From assembly GCA_963281255.1 (NCBI GenBank), contig OY725491.1, positions 4,266,857 through 4,330,856 on the forward strand: a stretch of 64,000 nucleotides of DNA, read 5' to 3'. The notes beneath the pieces were generated by a model. It made no database searches. It was not told where the DNA came from and was given only the letters and a program-made list of their open reading frames with translations. Source of the DNA: Aphrocallistes beatrix (Eukaryota > Porifera > Hexactinellida > Sceptrulophora > Aphrocallistidae). The position numbers were made by a program, and so were the translations under genes. Shown in pieces: positions 34,095 to 44,175 of the stretch (position 1 is the first letter of the stretch; every line of letters begins with the position of its first letter).

Positions 34095-34499
34095 ATGTTT
34101 CTCACATATCTAACACAGCTGAAGAAGAATTGATAGATATACAAGGTAACATTGCTGCAAAGCGATTTTACGAGAAAGAAGGCTTTATAAACTCCTGGCT
34201 TGAAAAAGGAAATACACTGGCTCCAATTCTTACCACCATCGCAATCAATGATTGTATCTTACCGTTTACAACAACGTACTTAGCGGAAACAGCTTTCAGT
34301 GCAGTCACTGTCATCAAAACTAAGGCTCGCAATCGTCTTGTTATTCACAACGATCTCAGAATGGCACTGACTAGCATTCTTCCTAATATACCGGGTGGTT
34401 CAAAAGGTTGGAAACACTTTATAAATTCTGCCATTACTTGACTATCTTTTTGATAATTATAGACGGAATATCACAAATCATTAGTTTAAACATATTTCT

Positions 34500-35352
34500 A
34501 AATATTTGAAGTTTCAGCATTCTATCTCAATAGAAACTGTAGTTTTAGATCATCTGCTCCAGGTGTCCTCCTTTTACCTCGTGACATTTCCGGAGTTTCA
34601 ATATAAAACTCTGCATTACATCATGAAGAACCTTCCTTGGTATAGCCCCGGTCTCCTCTTTTATCCTTTCTTTGAGTTGGGGGATGTTCCAAGGCTTAGT
34701 TGCATAGACTCTTTCCTTGAGAAATCCTCACAAAAAGCAATCTGGAGGACTCAAGTCAGGAGAAAGGGGTGGCCATTCGATCTCACACTTTTTGCTAACA
34801 ATCCGCGATTTGAAGTGATCATTCAACCATCAGATTGTGATATTCGCGGTATGAGAAGTTGCACCATCTTGCTGAAAGTACTGCCTGGCCCTCCTTGTGC
34901 TACAGGTAGTCCCCTAACATAGTCCCCAACTCTACTGACTCTACTCTAGTCTACTCCAGTCTATTCTACTGACTCGCGAATGGTGGCAATAACTCCAGGT
35001 GTACGCACCGTAGACCCCTCACAAGGTGTCTAGCGGCCCTCATACTGCTTGAATAGGTTTTGAACAGTCCCATGACACCTAAACTTGTAAACTCATTTGA
35101 AAATAGCTGATCGGGAGGGTAGTTTTTCAGTTCCAAATGTTTGTCGGTAGGCCTCACGAATTTTGTTGAAACAGTTCTTCTTCAAATACATCTCAACACA
35201 CCATGCTCGCTGCAATGGTATGTCCAAAGCCTGAAAATTGCTTTCCTAGGGATATATTTAGGCATATCTTAGAAACGCAGAGGGATATAGTCAAAATTGA
35301 ATCCAGGGTGACTTGAATGTTAAAAGTGTTTCCAAACTTTTGAACCACCCTG
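34500..35352 (-). mobile_element. DD41D Tc1/mariner element 1, truncated
   Basis: The right terminus in the window, inverse CAGGGTGGTTCAAAAGTTTG, ends at 35352 followed by TA; the other terminus is not found. Minus-strand transposase pieces: the N-terminal HTH (REAYRQTFGTEKLPS-like, 35070-35170) and a C-terminal half with FQQDGATSHTA, PPLSPDLSPPDCFLWGFLK and ERVYATKP. The second and third catalytic Asp are 41 residues apart. An internal deletion near 34915-34980 is marked by a CTACTGACTCTACT-type simple repeat, and there is at least one in-frame stop. The element lies in the 3' part of the hAT element. Confidence 0.8.
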
Positions 35353-35879
35353 TAGAAGAACTTGTGATATTTTCCCAAGGACAAGAAAGTCATTAAATAC
35401 AAGTTTTAGGCTACAATTATTTAGTGAAATATGTGATGAATCTGTCGCTAATGTTTCATTCATCTTTGCATTACATTAAAATATTTGCATTGATGATTTG
35501 AATAAAATGTAAATTAAGGGTTTCAACACGTTCCTGGAAATTACAATACAATACTAAAATGTTCATATCCAGCTATTTCAATATCTATGTCCACATTAAC
35601 CTAGTGGTCCGAGAAAAATCGTTGATCGAGAAGGGGTCCTCAAATGAAAAAAGGTTGCGGACCACTGGCTTATATGACTGTATGATGACTTCTAGTAAAG
35701 TATCTCATATATTAAAACGTTAGGATTTTTTGTTTGTCTGAATTGATTGAAGAATAGGTGTCAAATGATAAGTCCACGATTAAATTCTAAGCGAAATTTT
35801 CACAATAAAAATCATTGTACGGCACTACAATAAACTGTCATGTGGGTTATGGATACCTATTTCAAAGCAATTACTCATA

Positions 35880-37225
35880 CAGGGTGATTGAAAAAATGCA
35901 GCTCAATTCTTTGGGGTCATATTATTTTTATCTCTTAATCAATTCGATATTTATTAGATTTCAAAGTTGTTATGAGTATTGCCAATCACCGATTTTTTTT
36001 GTGTGGAACATTACTTCAGAACTTTTACACACGAAGCTGTATAAACGCAATTTCGTACATCATTCCATACGGAGGTTTCTCCTGATAAATCAATGATCTA
36101 TCGTTGGATGGAGAAGTTAAGGAAATATAGAGCAGTTCAAAACCTCAATTGCAAGTCTGATAACAGGCCAACGCATTCTGGTCGAACAAAGAAGCGAACA
36201 GCTGAAGTTATTGAGACAGTCCGAAATTCGGTTGATTTTAGCCCCAAACGATCAATCAAGCGAAGGAAACAATCATTGTTTTTGGGTGGAGAAATCTCTG
36301 CTAGTAAGGTCAGGAGGGTCCTAATTGATGATCTCAAGAGATTTCCATATCGAATACAGACCAAACAAATGTTGACAACTGTGGATAAATCGAAAAGCCT
36401 CTAAATGGCGTTAAAACTTTTGGAGAAAATTGAAAGTCAGGGTCGCTTTCTTTCACAGTTGTGGATGTTTGATGAGGCTCACTTTTACCTAAATGAAAAA
36501 GTCAACTCGAAGACAAACATATTCTAGGGAACCCAAAGACCGACGGAAGTTCCTGAGAAACCACTACACTCAGAAAAATGTACCGTATGGACTGCCATTT
36601 CGGGTAAAGAGATCATCGGGCCCTTTTACTCTGAGGAAAGTGGCAAGACCGCTACAGTTACAAAATAAAGGTATGTTCAGGTTCTTGATCTCTTCATTGA
36701 GGAACTGAGAGTGCTCTATCCATCATTTCTGACTCACATTTGATTTCATCAAGATGGAGCGAGCTCACATACCTCCAATCTCTCAAGAGATTGGCCTAAA
36801 GAACACTTTGGGACAACAGTAATCAGTCACACGACGGATTTTGTGCGGGCCCCTATAGTCCCGACTTAAATCCCCTAGATTTCAACAACGGGATATCTTA
36901 AGGACCGAGTATATTCCACTAAGCTTAAAAGCATCAGTGAGTTAAAAGAAAACATCAGGGAAACAAATTGGGCTATACCACGCTCGGTATGCAAAAAAGT
37001 CATCAACAACTTGGTGGCACGACTCAAGAAACTCAAGAAGGATAAAAGGAGGACACTTCGAACATTTGCTCTAATTACCCAATTATTGACTTTAGAAACC
37101 TGAATTGTAGGTAGATTGTAATTTTCACTGGGTTCTCCATATATTTCGTGTTTTGTTTAGTTTAGTTAAGAATTGTGGTCACATAAGTCAATTACATTTG
37201 GGTTGCATTTTTTTTAATCATCCGG
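35880..37225 (+). mobile_element. DD41D Tc1/mariner element 2
   Basis: Termini CAGGGTGATTGAAAAAATGC and decayed inverse GCATTTTTTTTAATCATCCGG, TA on both sides. 1,346 bp with a plus-strand transposase pseudogene. It is inserted in the right arm of foldback FB5. Confidence 0.88.
36050..37092 (+). pseudogene. DD41D transposase, broken
   Basis: N-terminal HTH with IYRWMEKLRKY, then SGRTKKRTAEVIETVRNS. The catalytic core has Asp in LWMFDEAHFYLNE, Asp in HQDGASSHTSNLSRDW, and Asp in YSPDLNPLDF, with 41 residues between the last two. GYLKDRVYSTK and a final KRRTLRTF-like tail follow. This is the spacing of the rosa-like group of the IS630-Tc1-mariner superfamily. Stops follow KSL (near 36402), NSKTNIF (near 36526) and ATVTK (near 36667), with frame changes near 36750 and 36840. 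Clearly older than the maT element. Confidence 0.88.
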
Positions 37226-37610
37226 TATGGTTAATATGATTGTATACCAATGAAAAAGGTCATGTCTATATTTCCACACCTTGAATTTTGAAAAATATGC
37301 TAGAGACTAGCTTCCAATTTATATAAGGTTTTTAGGCATGTAGATGTCGAATATAATAGTTTGGCATCGAAATGATGAATAAATTATTTTTTACTTTTGT
37401 TCACAATAGATACATAAAGTAAACGAATTCAAACAAAAATAGGCAAGAGACTGAAATAGGCTAGAGACTGGCTTCCGAAGGTTGACAAGGAGTTTTTTAT
37501 AGCGTAGAGTTCGAATATCTTACTTTAGAATCTATATGATAAATTATTTGTTTATTTTTGCTTACAATGTAGAAATTTAGAAAACAATCAACCGTTTCTT
37601 TGATATCCCT

Positions 37611-37684
37611 AGGCGCCACAGAGTAGCTCTGCGGATATGTAGTGTATGCATGCTATGCAGCGCAGCGAGCAAAGCGCGCTTGTA
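37611..37684 (-). repeat. Family A tail fragment, copy 7
   Basis: Only the end of the GC-rich tail in mutated form (CTATGCAGCGCAGCGAGCAAAGCGCGCTTG). Confidence 0.55.
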
Positions 37685-37802
37685 ACTACATAAATAAAAA
37701 CAAAATAAATAAAAACTATTCCATCCCCCCTTCCATTTATTCCAAACCTCCCTAGGCACTTGATGATATCTACATTAAAAAAGGTATCAATATTTAAAAT
37801 TA

Positions 37803-37977
37803 CAGTCGGGGTCACTGTTTAATCGGGTCAACCTATTATTCAGGACAATTTTGACAGGACCGGAATAGTTCTCACACATAGAAGCAAATACAAAATATTT
37901 CCGGTTAATAGGGTTCTCCGCTTAATCAGGGCAAAATGTCCTCTGACCGATGTGACCATATTAAGCGGAGTCGATTG
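37803..37977. mobile_element. pogo-like MITE
   Basis: Ends CAGTCGGGGTCACTGTTTAA and inverse ATTAAGCGGAGTCGATTG, TA flanked, 175 bp. Interior motif GGTTAATAGGG. It lies in the ATAD3 intron, about 200 bp from exon 1. Confidence 0.82.
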
Positions 37978-38169
37978 TATCACGTCATACTATCAATGTT
38001 GGAATAAATTAAGCGCCTGTATAGCGGCGCCATTAATTAGTTAATTTTACCAAACTCAAGCATGGCGCCTGATGCGGGCATGGGGATGCATTGTTTACGT
38101 GCGGTGCTAATCAAATGTGCGAATAGTGCTTGAAGATATTGAAGTAAATATAAGTGAAATAAAGTGTAC

Positions 38170-38859
38170 CTCAATAATTGATTTCAAAATGGTTTTTCTT
38201 CTTTCTTCTTCCTTTAAACGGATCTGATTCAAGATAAGATCTTGATTTTTCCTTTCAACCTCACCTCTAGCAGACATTTTAGTCTTAATTTTATTAAGGC
38301 TAGATTCCATGCGCACAGAATTTTCATAGTCTATCGTGTTTTTCCTCGCTTGTTCTTGTCTAGAAATAGATTCTTCTTCTAACTTCAGTTTCTCATTAAT
38401 CATATGCTTCTGTTGTGCTAATTGATCAGAATATCGTTTACGTTCAAGTTGATCACGATGTTCTTCAATATATTTTTGATGTTCTAATTGATTCTGCATA
38501 TTTTGTCTTCTATCCTCTTGCTCTTTATCTAAAAGTTGTGATTTTTCCCTCAATAAAGTTAATCTTAATTGATCTTTTTGTAGAGCAGCCTCATTTTGTT
38601 TAGTTAACTCTTGTTGTAGAGTAATATCAAGAACTTTGGATGCATGAGGAGAAAGATTGATGTTTTTAATTGCTTCTGCAGCTCTTTCAAAACCAGAAGG
38701 ATCAATAGTATTTAGGAAATTACCAAAAGTAGATGGCTTTAAAACACTTGAAGAACTACTTTGATCTTCAGAATCATTTGAAGGGGGAACGAAAGAGGAA
38801 TTCGTCTTGGAATCAGTTAACCAGTTAGATATATAAGAAATACCAGGAATCCAGGACAT
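38170..38859 (-). CDS. ATAD3: ATAD3, exon 1 (N-terminal half)
   Basis: Codes for residues 1-230. It starts MSWIPGISYISNWL at 38859, as ATAD3 proteins start MSWLFG. The conserved NTIDPSGFERAAEAIKNI block (about residues 50-67) follows, then a long charged coiled coil (roughly 85-225, rich in Q, K, E, R, L, including QRYxDQLAQQ-like and QEQARKNTI motifs). It ends RRKTILKSIIE at a GT donor. These features define the ATAD3 N-terminal domain, which lies outside the matrix AAA part and drives oligomerisation. Reading on past the donor (VHFIS...) is intron. No frameshift or stop. The partner exon is 30 kb downstream, at 8150-7104. Confidence 0.96.
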
Positions 38860-38990
38860 TGCGAATATAAAAATAGCTTAATTGAACAGAAAAATTTTTG
38901 AAAAATTTACATAACCTATTAAATCAGGCCTCACCGTAGAATGGTAAATTTGACCAGGGATGTGTTTGAAGTAGAAAGAATAAATATTGC
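38860..38990 (-). promoter_or_regulatory. Presumed 5' flank and upstream region of ATAD3
   Basis: AT-rich sequence upstream of the ATG; the start context GCAATG is unremarkable. No firm TATA box; a TATAAAAATAG-like stretch near 38868 is only about 10 bp from the ATG and so unlikely to be one. Confidence 0.25.
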
Positions 38991-39265
38991 AGGACAAGCT
39001 GCATTTGTCAGAATTTTGAAGTAGTCAGTTGTTAGAATAGTGAAAGTTGCCACATGTCAGAATGGACTTTTGCAGAATTGTCAATTGTCAGAATGGACTT
39101 TTGAAGGTCTGTAAAATTTTATATAATAATTATCTCTAATAATTCTGCATTTCTGATAAGTGACAATTCTGTAAAACTTCATTCTGACAGGTGAAAATTT
39201 TGCAAAGCTTCATTCTGACATGTGACAACTTCCATTATTCAGACAACTGACAACATCAAAATTCA
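38990..39265. repeat. Inverted array of TGTCAGAATGGACTTT-type units
   Basis: Left units GTCAGAATGGACTTTTG are answered on the right by AACTTCATTCTGACAGG and AGCTTCATTCTGACATG; the centre is near 39130. It resembles the motifs near 3980 and 6800. Probably a small foldback-type repeat. Confidence 0.65.
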
Positions 39266-39398
39266 GACAAATGCATGCAGTTCATATAGGGTTAGGAATA
39301 GCAATGTATAAATACTACACTCCCTGGACAAAAGTATCCATATCCTCCAATATTGTTTTCAAAATTGTTATAATACTAATCATAGCCTACTCAATATA

Positions 39399-39470
39399 AG
39401 GTCTGGTATCAAATGTACCATGGATGAAGTAGAGAATGGAAATTTAATTATTTAAAATCTATCTGCTTAG
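39399..39470 (+). mobile_element. Fragment of the CATAGCCTAC foldback family
   Basis: CATAGCCTACTCAATATAAGG and the following GGATGAAGTAGAGAATGG match the left ends of FB1 and FB2. It is cut off by the TTAA foldback that follows. Confidence 0.65.
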
Positions 39471-39474
39471 TTAA

Positions 39475-40887
39475 AAGGTTGGCCTTTCCTATAGCTAACT
39501 TTTGAAATTTTTCAACCGATTGATTAATTTTTTTCAGTGCAGATTTGAATCGCTTATCTGCAAAACTACAAAAACTACAAAGTTATCTGCAAAACTACAA
39601 AGTTATCTGCAAAACTACATTAATAATCGAAATAATACAAGAGATAAAAGAACTTTTTTTTAAATTGGTCAATTTACAAGAAGAAATCGGACACAATATG
39701 CTTACAACCTTTTAGAAACTTTTTAAATTCTTTTATAAATGGATGATCTATCTCAGCGCTGTCCAACAGGCAGCTCGCGGCCTTGCTTTGTGCGGCCCGC
39801 GTTGCCTGCTTTAATCTCCCCCTTTTTACCCACTTTTAGACAAATTCTCCAAATTTTTCCATATCATACATCTCGTTTTCTCGTTGGTAGGGACATATGG
39901 CTGATAGACCATGGTCCTACCAATTCTTTTCAATAGATATCAGCTTCTATTGTTCACGATACAAATTGTCCAAAATGCCTCTATCCATACCCATCCCGAG
40001 TGCACGCCCCTGTATTGCGGTCCGCCACTAAATGGTATGAAGTAGTTGCGGCCCGAAGTAAATATAGTCGGACAGCCCTGATCTATCTAATGAACAGACA
40101 TATTTTTGACAATTTGAAAATTGTTAAAAATTCACACCAAAACACCTGAGGGATTTTTTTAGCACCTTGTACACTTTTTTTTCAATAATTCTCATTTCAT
40201 TCGTAATATCAAAAATCTGTCTGTTCAATTTGTTCTACTATTCGAGATCTATCAAAAACAGTTGTTTTGAAAATAAGATTTAGAAAATATTTATATATGT
40301 CCCTCAATTTCCATTAGTTTTAACTGCTTTGGAATATTAAATAATATACAAAAACTGGTCATTGATGACCGACCGGTCACCCAAAAATAACCACTTTCGG
40401 TAGTAGCCCCCGTAATCCCAGATCAATAACTTCTTTGAAACATGTCAGATCATCATTTGAATTCTGAATCCGTGTCCAGCATTGAATTTTCAGCAATTTC
40501 ATATATACTTTTGGTTGTCGGTGCCTAGCAACAGTCAGGAAATTTTTCATATTCCTGGCCGTTGCAAGGAACCCGCAGCCAAAAAATTCTCCAAATGTGT
40601 CCAACATATATCAAATTGCAGGAAATTTAGTGCTGAGCACGAATTTAGCATTAAAATGATGATCTGACATGGTTCAATGAAGTTATGGATATGAGACATT
40701 TCACTTCAAAAATGTGCCGTTTTTTGGGCGACACCAGGTTGTACAAGTGGCTCTATAGGCGAAATATTAGCATTGAAATTCGAAAAATCGAAATTAATGT
40801 TTAGAACCCCTTTCGGGATCTAAAAATGATTAAAAAGGACGTTTGGCAATTTTTGATAAAAACAAAATGCCCATAGGAAAGCCAACC
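39475..40887. mobile_element. TTAA foldback family (GGTTGGCC), copy 1
   Basis: Ends GGTTGGCCTTTCCTAT and inverse ATAGGAAAGCCAACC, with TTAA at both sides (left slightly altered, right 40888-40891). The left half differs from copy 3 (CAACTTTTGA-like section, SAGTGCAGATTT-like region) but matches copy 4; the right half matches all copies. The core holds a CAACGGCCAGGAAT inverted pair. A hAT MITE is inserted at 39754-40080. Confidence 0.82.
39754..40080. mobile_element. hAT MITE inside TTAA foldback copy 1
   Basis: Ends CAGCGCTGTCCAACAGGC and GTCGGACAGCCCTG, exact 8-bp duplication ATCTATCT (39746-39753, 40081-40088). GCGGCC-rich parts near both ends; 327 bp. Copy 4 shows the empty site near 52703. 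Confidence 0.9.
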
Positions 40888-40891
40888 TTAA

Positions 40892-41105
40892 GGATACCGC
40901 ACTCGAAAAACCATTTGAATTGGCTTAAAGGATATGATGAAAGTAGAGCAATAAGAGATGTTAAGCGTGGCAGGTATTTCCGTCTAGAAATACCTGCAAA
41001 TTCCAAACCATTTTTGATTCTCAATTCTAGTTTTTGAGATACAGTGTCTTAAAGTCTGTTTTTTTCGTTTATCGCAAGCACATCTTAATTGTAGAAATCC
41101 GGCAA
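40892..41105. mobile_element. Fragment of the GGATACCGCCC TTAA family
   Basis: Starts GGATACCGCACTCGAAAAAC directly after TTAA. Its first 200 bp match 58340-58541 in inverse orientation (TTAAGCGTGG, CTAGTTTTTGAGATACAG). The far end is not recognised. Confidence 0.65.
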
Positions 41106-41176
41106 CTCAAAAAATTGTCTAGGACATACCAAGGAATTAAATGCTTCCAAAATCGAATCATAGATAGTCTATCATA

Positions 41177-42438
41177 CTTAGGGCATTCAATTAGTTCGTA
41201 ACCCTGCAATTATTTTGATTATTTGGAAACCTAAACATCAAAAACTACATTAAATGTTCAAATTAGTCTCCCTTCTGCTCAATTACTAGCTTTAAACGTT
41301 CAATCCACTTAAAAAAAGTCTTCTTATACTCCTCTTGGGGGATGTCTCTGAGATACAGACGAATTGCCCTTTCAATTTGTACATCTTCCTCAAAAACTGA
41401 TCCAGCTAGATGTCTTTTGCAGGGTGCTAGGTCAGGACTATATGGTGGATGTTCTAATTCCTTAATACCCATAGAAGCAATTGTTTCCTTCACCTCCTTA
41501 GATTTGTGTGGTCTGTCATTATCGTGCAAAAGTTTGATTCCTTTGAGTCCGGTGGCTGGTCGACGCTTAAAATAATGTTTTTGGATCTCAGGAAGAACAA
41601 TTGTTGGGTAGAAGTTGCCAGTAATTGTTTGCCCCTTTGGGGCATCGATTTGGCACACTGGACCATACGCATCAAAGAAATTCGTGTACAAAACCTTGGG
41701 GACCCAGCGATCGGGTCTCGGTAATCCTGGGGGAGCACTCCCTTTTGCCACCTATACCTTATTCTGTTGCTTGCGTGGGGGTTCTGAATATCTTATCCTA
41801 GTTTCGTCCCCGGTACATATTTCAGATAATCGCCTCTCATCGCAATGCTCATATTTTTCAAGTAAGTTTTTGGCCATTCTCAATCGGTTCTTCTTTTGAG
41901 CCTGTGTTAAGAATTGTGGGACCCAACGTGAACAAAACTTCATACCGAGATTCTTTGTCAGAATAGTATGAACAGTTCCCGTTGACAAGTCCAGGGTGCC
42001 AGTTAACTGGTCTACTGTAATATGCGGATCAGAATCACACATTTCAGCTACAAGAGCAATATTGTTGGAGGTAGTAGCAGTAACGGGTTGTCCCATCCGA
42101 GGGTTATCTTCTATCGACTCCCTACCTCCACGAAAACGAAGACTCCACTTCTTAACCGTCCCCAAATACGGTAACCAAATCTTGGTGGATATTCCTTGGA
42201 GTATCGCTGAGTAATGCTCAAGTAAATTTCGCTCGATTTAGAAGCCATAAATTCTTCTGTGGTTACTATAGCCAATCTTTAGGAAAGCTTAACTTGGAAA
42301 TAAATCAATCGATTCTATCAAACTAAATTGTTCCTACTAGAAGAATATATAAGCTATATAATTGGAAGCAAATAGGGGAGAAATGTGGTAAACAATATAA
42401 GTAAAAGCAAGGGTTACGAACTAATTGAATGTCCTAAG
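41177..42438 (-). mobile_element. Mariner 2 (DD34D type)
   Basis: Termini CTTAGGGCATTCAATTAGTT and inverse AACTAATTGAATGTCCTAAG, TA on both sides (41175-41176, 42439-42440); 1,262 bp with a minus-strand transposase pseudogene. Confidence 0.94.
41263..42248 (-). pseudogene. Mariner 2 transposase, broken
   Basis: MASKSSEIYLSI starts at 42248. A frame change near 42170 leads to GTVKKWSLRFRGGRESIEDN, then the SRWVPQFLT box, Asp in CTGDETRIRYSE, an in-frame TAG at 41752-41754 where relatives have Trp, YTNFFDAYGPV, Asp in LLHDNDRPHKS, and PPYSPDLAPC. The third catalytic Asp is lost: after APC the sequence jumps to KRHLAGSVFEED, consistent with a deletion of roughly ten codons removing DFxLF. The C-terminus is FFKWIERLKLVIEQKGD. 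The breaks are few but include a missing catalytic residue, so it is inactive. Confidence 0.92.
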
Positions 42439-42586
42439 TATTTGCCACTTCATAGGACCGAAAGAAAGTCAAAATGACAAAAAAGTAAATTTTATCGGTG
42501 ACTAAAAAAAAAGGCCAAAAAATATTTGCTAAATACCGACCTTAGTACTTAATAAAACTTCTTTATTTCGAATTTTAGACTCTAAT

Positions 42587-44147
42587 GGAAAGTATATCTT
42601 CCAATTCTTTATAGTTCTCTCTTACAAAGCATTAGTGCAGTTATAATGTTTATTCTCTGTTTTCTCAAATTTCATTTTTGATAAAAGTAACATTTCAAAA
42701 AATTTAGTAACATTTCAAAAATGTTATTTAGACATAGCATTGTCCATTTTTGACATCTATCGAGCCCAAATTTCAATATCATTTGTATAAATTCAAATTG
42801 AGGGGGGTTTATGTAAAAAAATGAGAAAATCGGCGTTCATAGATAATAAAATTAAATAATTTTAATATTGAATACTGGAGAGCTAAAATCCTACGATAAC
42901 TAGTTGAACAATATCACATTGAAATAGAATCAAAGCTCAAATAAGAACTAACAACTAGTGAATTCTTAGGAAAAATTATTTGCGTTGTATTATCGTCTAT
43001 GGGAGCTAAAATTAGGAATCCAAAAAATGCAGCGAGCACAAACAATATTCAATGATTTTGATGCTACTAAAAATACTATCTAGTATAGACAAAACCACGT
43101 GCCTAATATTAATTGTGTGTACTGAACGACTATAGAGTTGCCTATACTTCATAATACTATGGATACCTCTACTAGCGTTAACCCAAAAAATTTTTCTTTC
43201 ATTTTTCGTTGCTACAATATTTAGAGGCAGATTTTCGTAAGGAAAAATATTTTAACTTTTATCTAAAGTAGAATATCGAAGATCTGTCTCTATCATTTTG
43301 TTCTACGTGACGAGTTCTTTCCAAAACCATCGAGTTTTTTACTCTACAACCTTTGTAACTAGAGATTCCTCCTTTGTAAAATTGATTTTTTTGAGCGCTA
43401 AAAACAGGTTACAAAGCAATTTTCTTCGGAATGGCTTGATTTGCATTAGTTTTTACTGTATTCTGATAATAAATAACATCCAAACATCCTAAATCAACAA
43501 CTTATAGCAGTACTTAACGCTAGTAGAGGTATCCATAGTATTATGAAGTATAGGCAACTCTATAGTCGTTCAGTACACAGTATTGATATTAGGCACGTGG
43601 TTTTGTCTATACTAGATAGTATTTTTAGTAGCATCAAAGTCATTGATTATTGTATGTGCTCGCTGCATTTTTTGGAATCCTAATTTTAGCTCCCATAGAA
43701 GATAATACAACGCAAATAATTTTTCCTAAGAATTCACTAGTTGTTAGTTCTTATTTAAGCTTTGATTCTATTTCAATGTGACATTGTTCAACTAGTTATC
43801 GTTGAGTTTTAGCTCTCCAGTATTCAATATTAAAAGTATTTTATTTTATTGTCTATGAACGCCGATTTTCCAATTTTTTCCATCTTTTTTTACATAAAAC
43901 CCCCTCAATTTTGAATTTATAAAAATGATATTGAAATTTGGGCTCGATAGATGGCAAAAATGGACAGTACTATGTCTAAATAACCTTAAATTAAATCTTT
44001 TATTAATGATTTCTTTAGCTCAAAAAATTTTTTTGAAATGTTACTTTTATCAAATATGAAGTTTTGAGAAAACAGAGAATAAACATTATAACTGCACTAA
44101 TGCTTTGTAAAAGAGAACTATAAAGAATTTGAAGATATACTTTCTAT
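42587..44147. repeat. Palindrome FB4 inside the MULE
   Basis: Arms of about 600 bp (42587-43182, 43514-44147) pair closely: GAAAGTATATCTTCCAATTC with its inverse, AAATTTCAATATCATTT with its inverse, and ATGGATACCTCTACTAGCG with its inverse. The 330-bp loop ends in AACAACTTATAGCAGTACTTAAC, also found in the GGTTGGCC TTAA foldbacks (about 50300 and 50930), which suggests a distant relationship. Confidence 0.85.
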
Positions 44148-44175
44148 AATAACTTGAAAGAGAACAAGAATGTAA

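Larger units (their letters stand above)
23361..34441 (+). pseudogene. hAT transposase (BED finger type), broken
   Basis: Starts MASKRKASGI at 23361. After the P-like insertion it continues with a BED zinc finger (CIFCGD, then KRHQESRH, C-x2-C and H-x4-H) at 33010-33090. A donor GAG|GTAAG at 33123 and an acceptor near 33252 bound an intron. Recognisable blocks follow: ASYLVSLNIA, GEELIKP, WWLSRGRVLGRLFELCD, and the hAT dimerisation region (LPFTTTYLAETAFSAVTVIK, then KARNRLVIHNDLR), ending at 34441. There are frame changes before the BED finger and within exon 2, and a 23-bp inverted duplication at 34044-34094. It is closest to the ZBED5/FAM200/GTF2IRD2 group of hAT transposases. Confidence 0.9.
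22976..35667 (+). mobile_element. hAT element (ZBED/FAM200-like) carrying nested insertions
   Basis: Left end CAGTGGTCCCCAACCTGTGG, right end inverse GGTTGCGGACCACTG, with an exact 8-bp duplication GCTTATAT at 22968-22975 and 35668-35675. The transposase runs on the plus strand, split by the P-like element at 23475-33004. A truncated DD41D element occupies 34500-35352 in its 3' part. GGGGTCCGCCAACGATGTA tandem units lie near 23030-23080. Removing both insertions leaves about 2.3 kb. Confidence 0.94.
21690..37565. mobile_element. Foldback element FB5 with ~130-bp tandem arms, split by hAT and DD41D-2
   Basis: Left arm: three tandem units of about 130-140 bp (21690-22095), each carrying CCATGTCAACCGTT and a CTAGCATATTTTTG motif. 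Right arm: the same units in inverse orientation (37285-37565). Between them, 22096-22967 and 35676-35879 pair (GTAGTGTCGTACAATGATTT with its complement near 35800). Remove the hAT (22976-35667) and the DD41D element (35880-37225) and a foldback of about 1.85 kb remains. Its ends are approximate. Confidence 0.75.
8151..38169 (-). other. ATAD3: Single 30-kb intron of ATAD3
   Basis: Donor GAG|GTAC at 38170/38169 and acceptor TTTTTAG at 8151, both phase 0. Joining the exons gives RRKTILKSIIE followed by INSAVSSGF. This aligns gap-free by eye to the remembered human ATAD3A stretch between the coiled coil and the membrane segment, so no exon is hidden in the intron. The intron is about 30,019 bp and made mostly of transposons on both strands. 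Confidence 0.9.
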
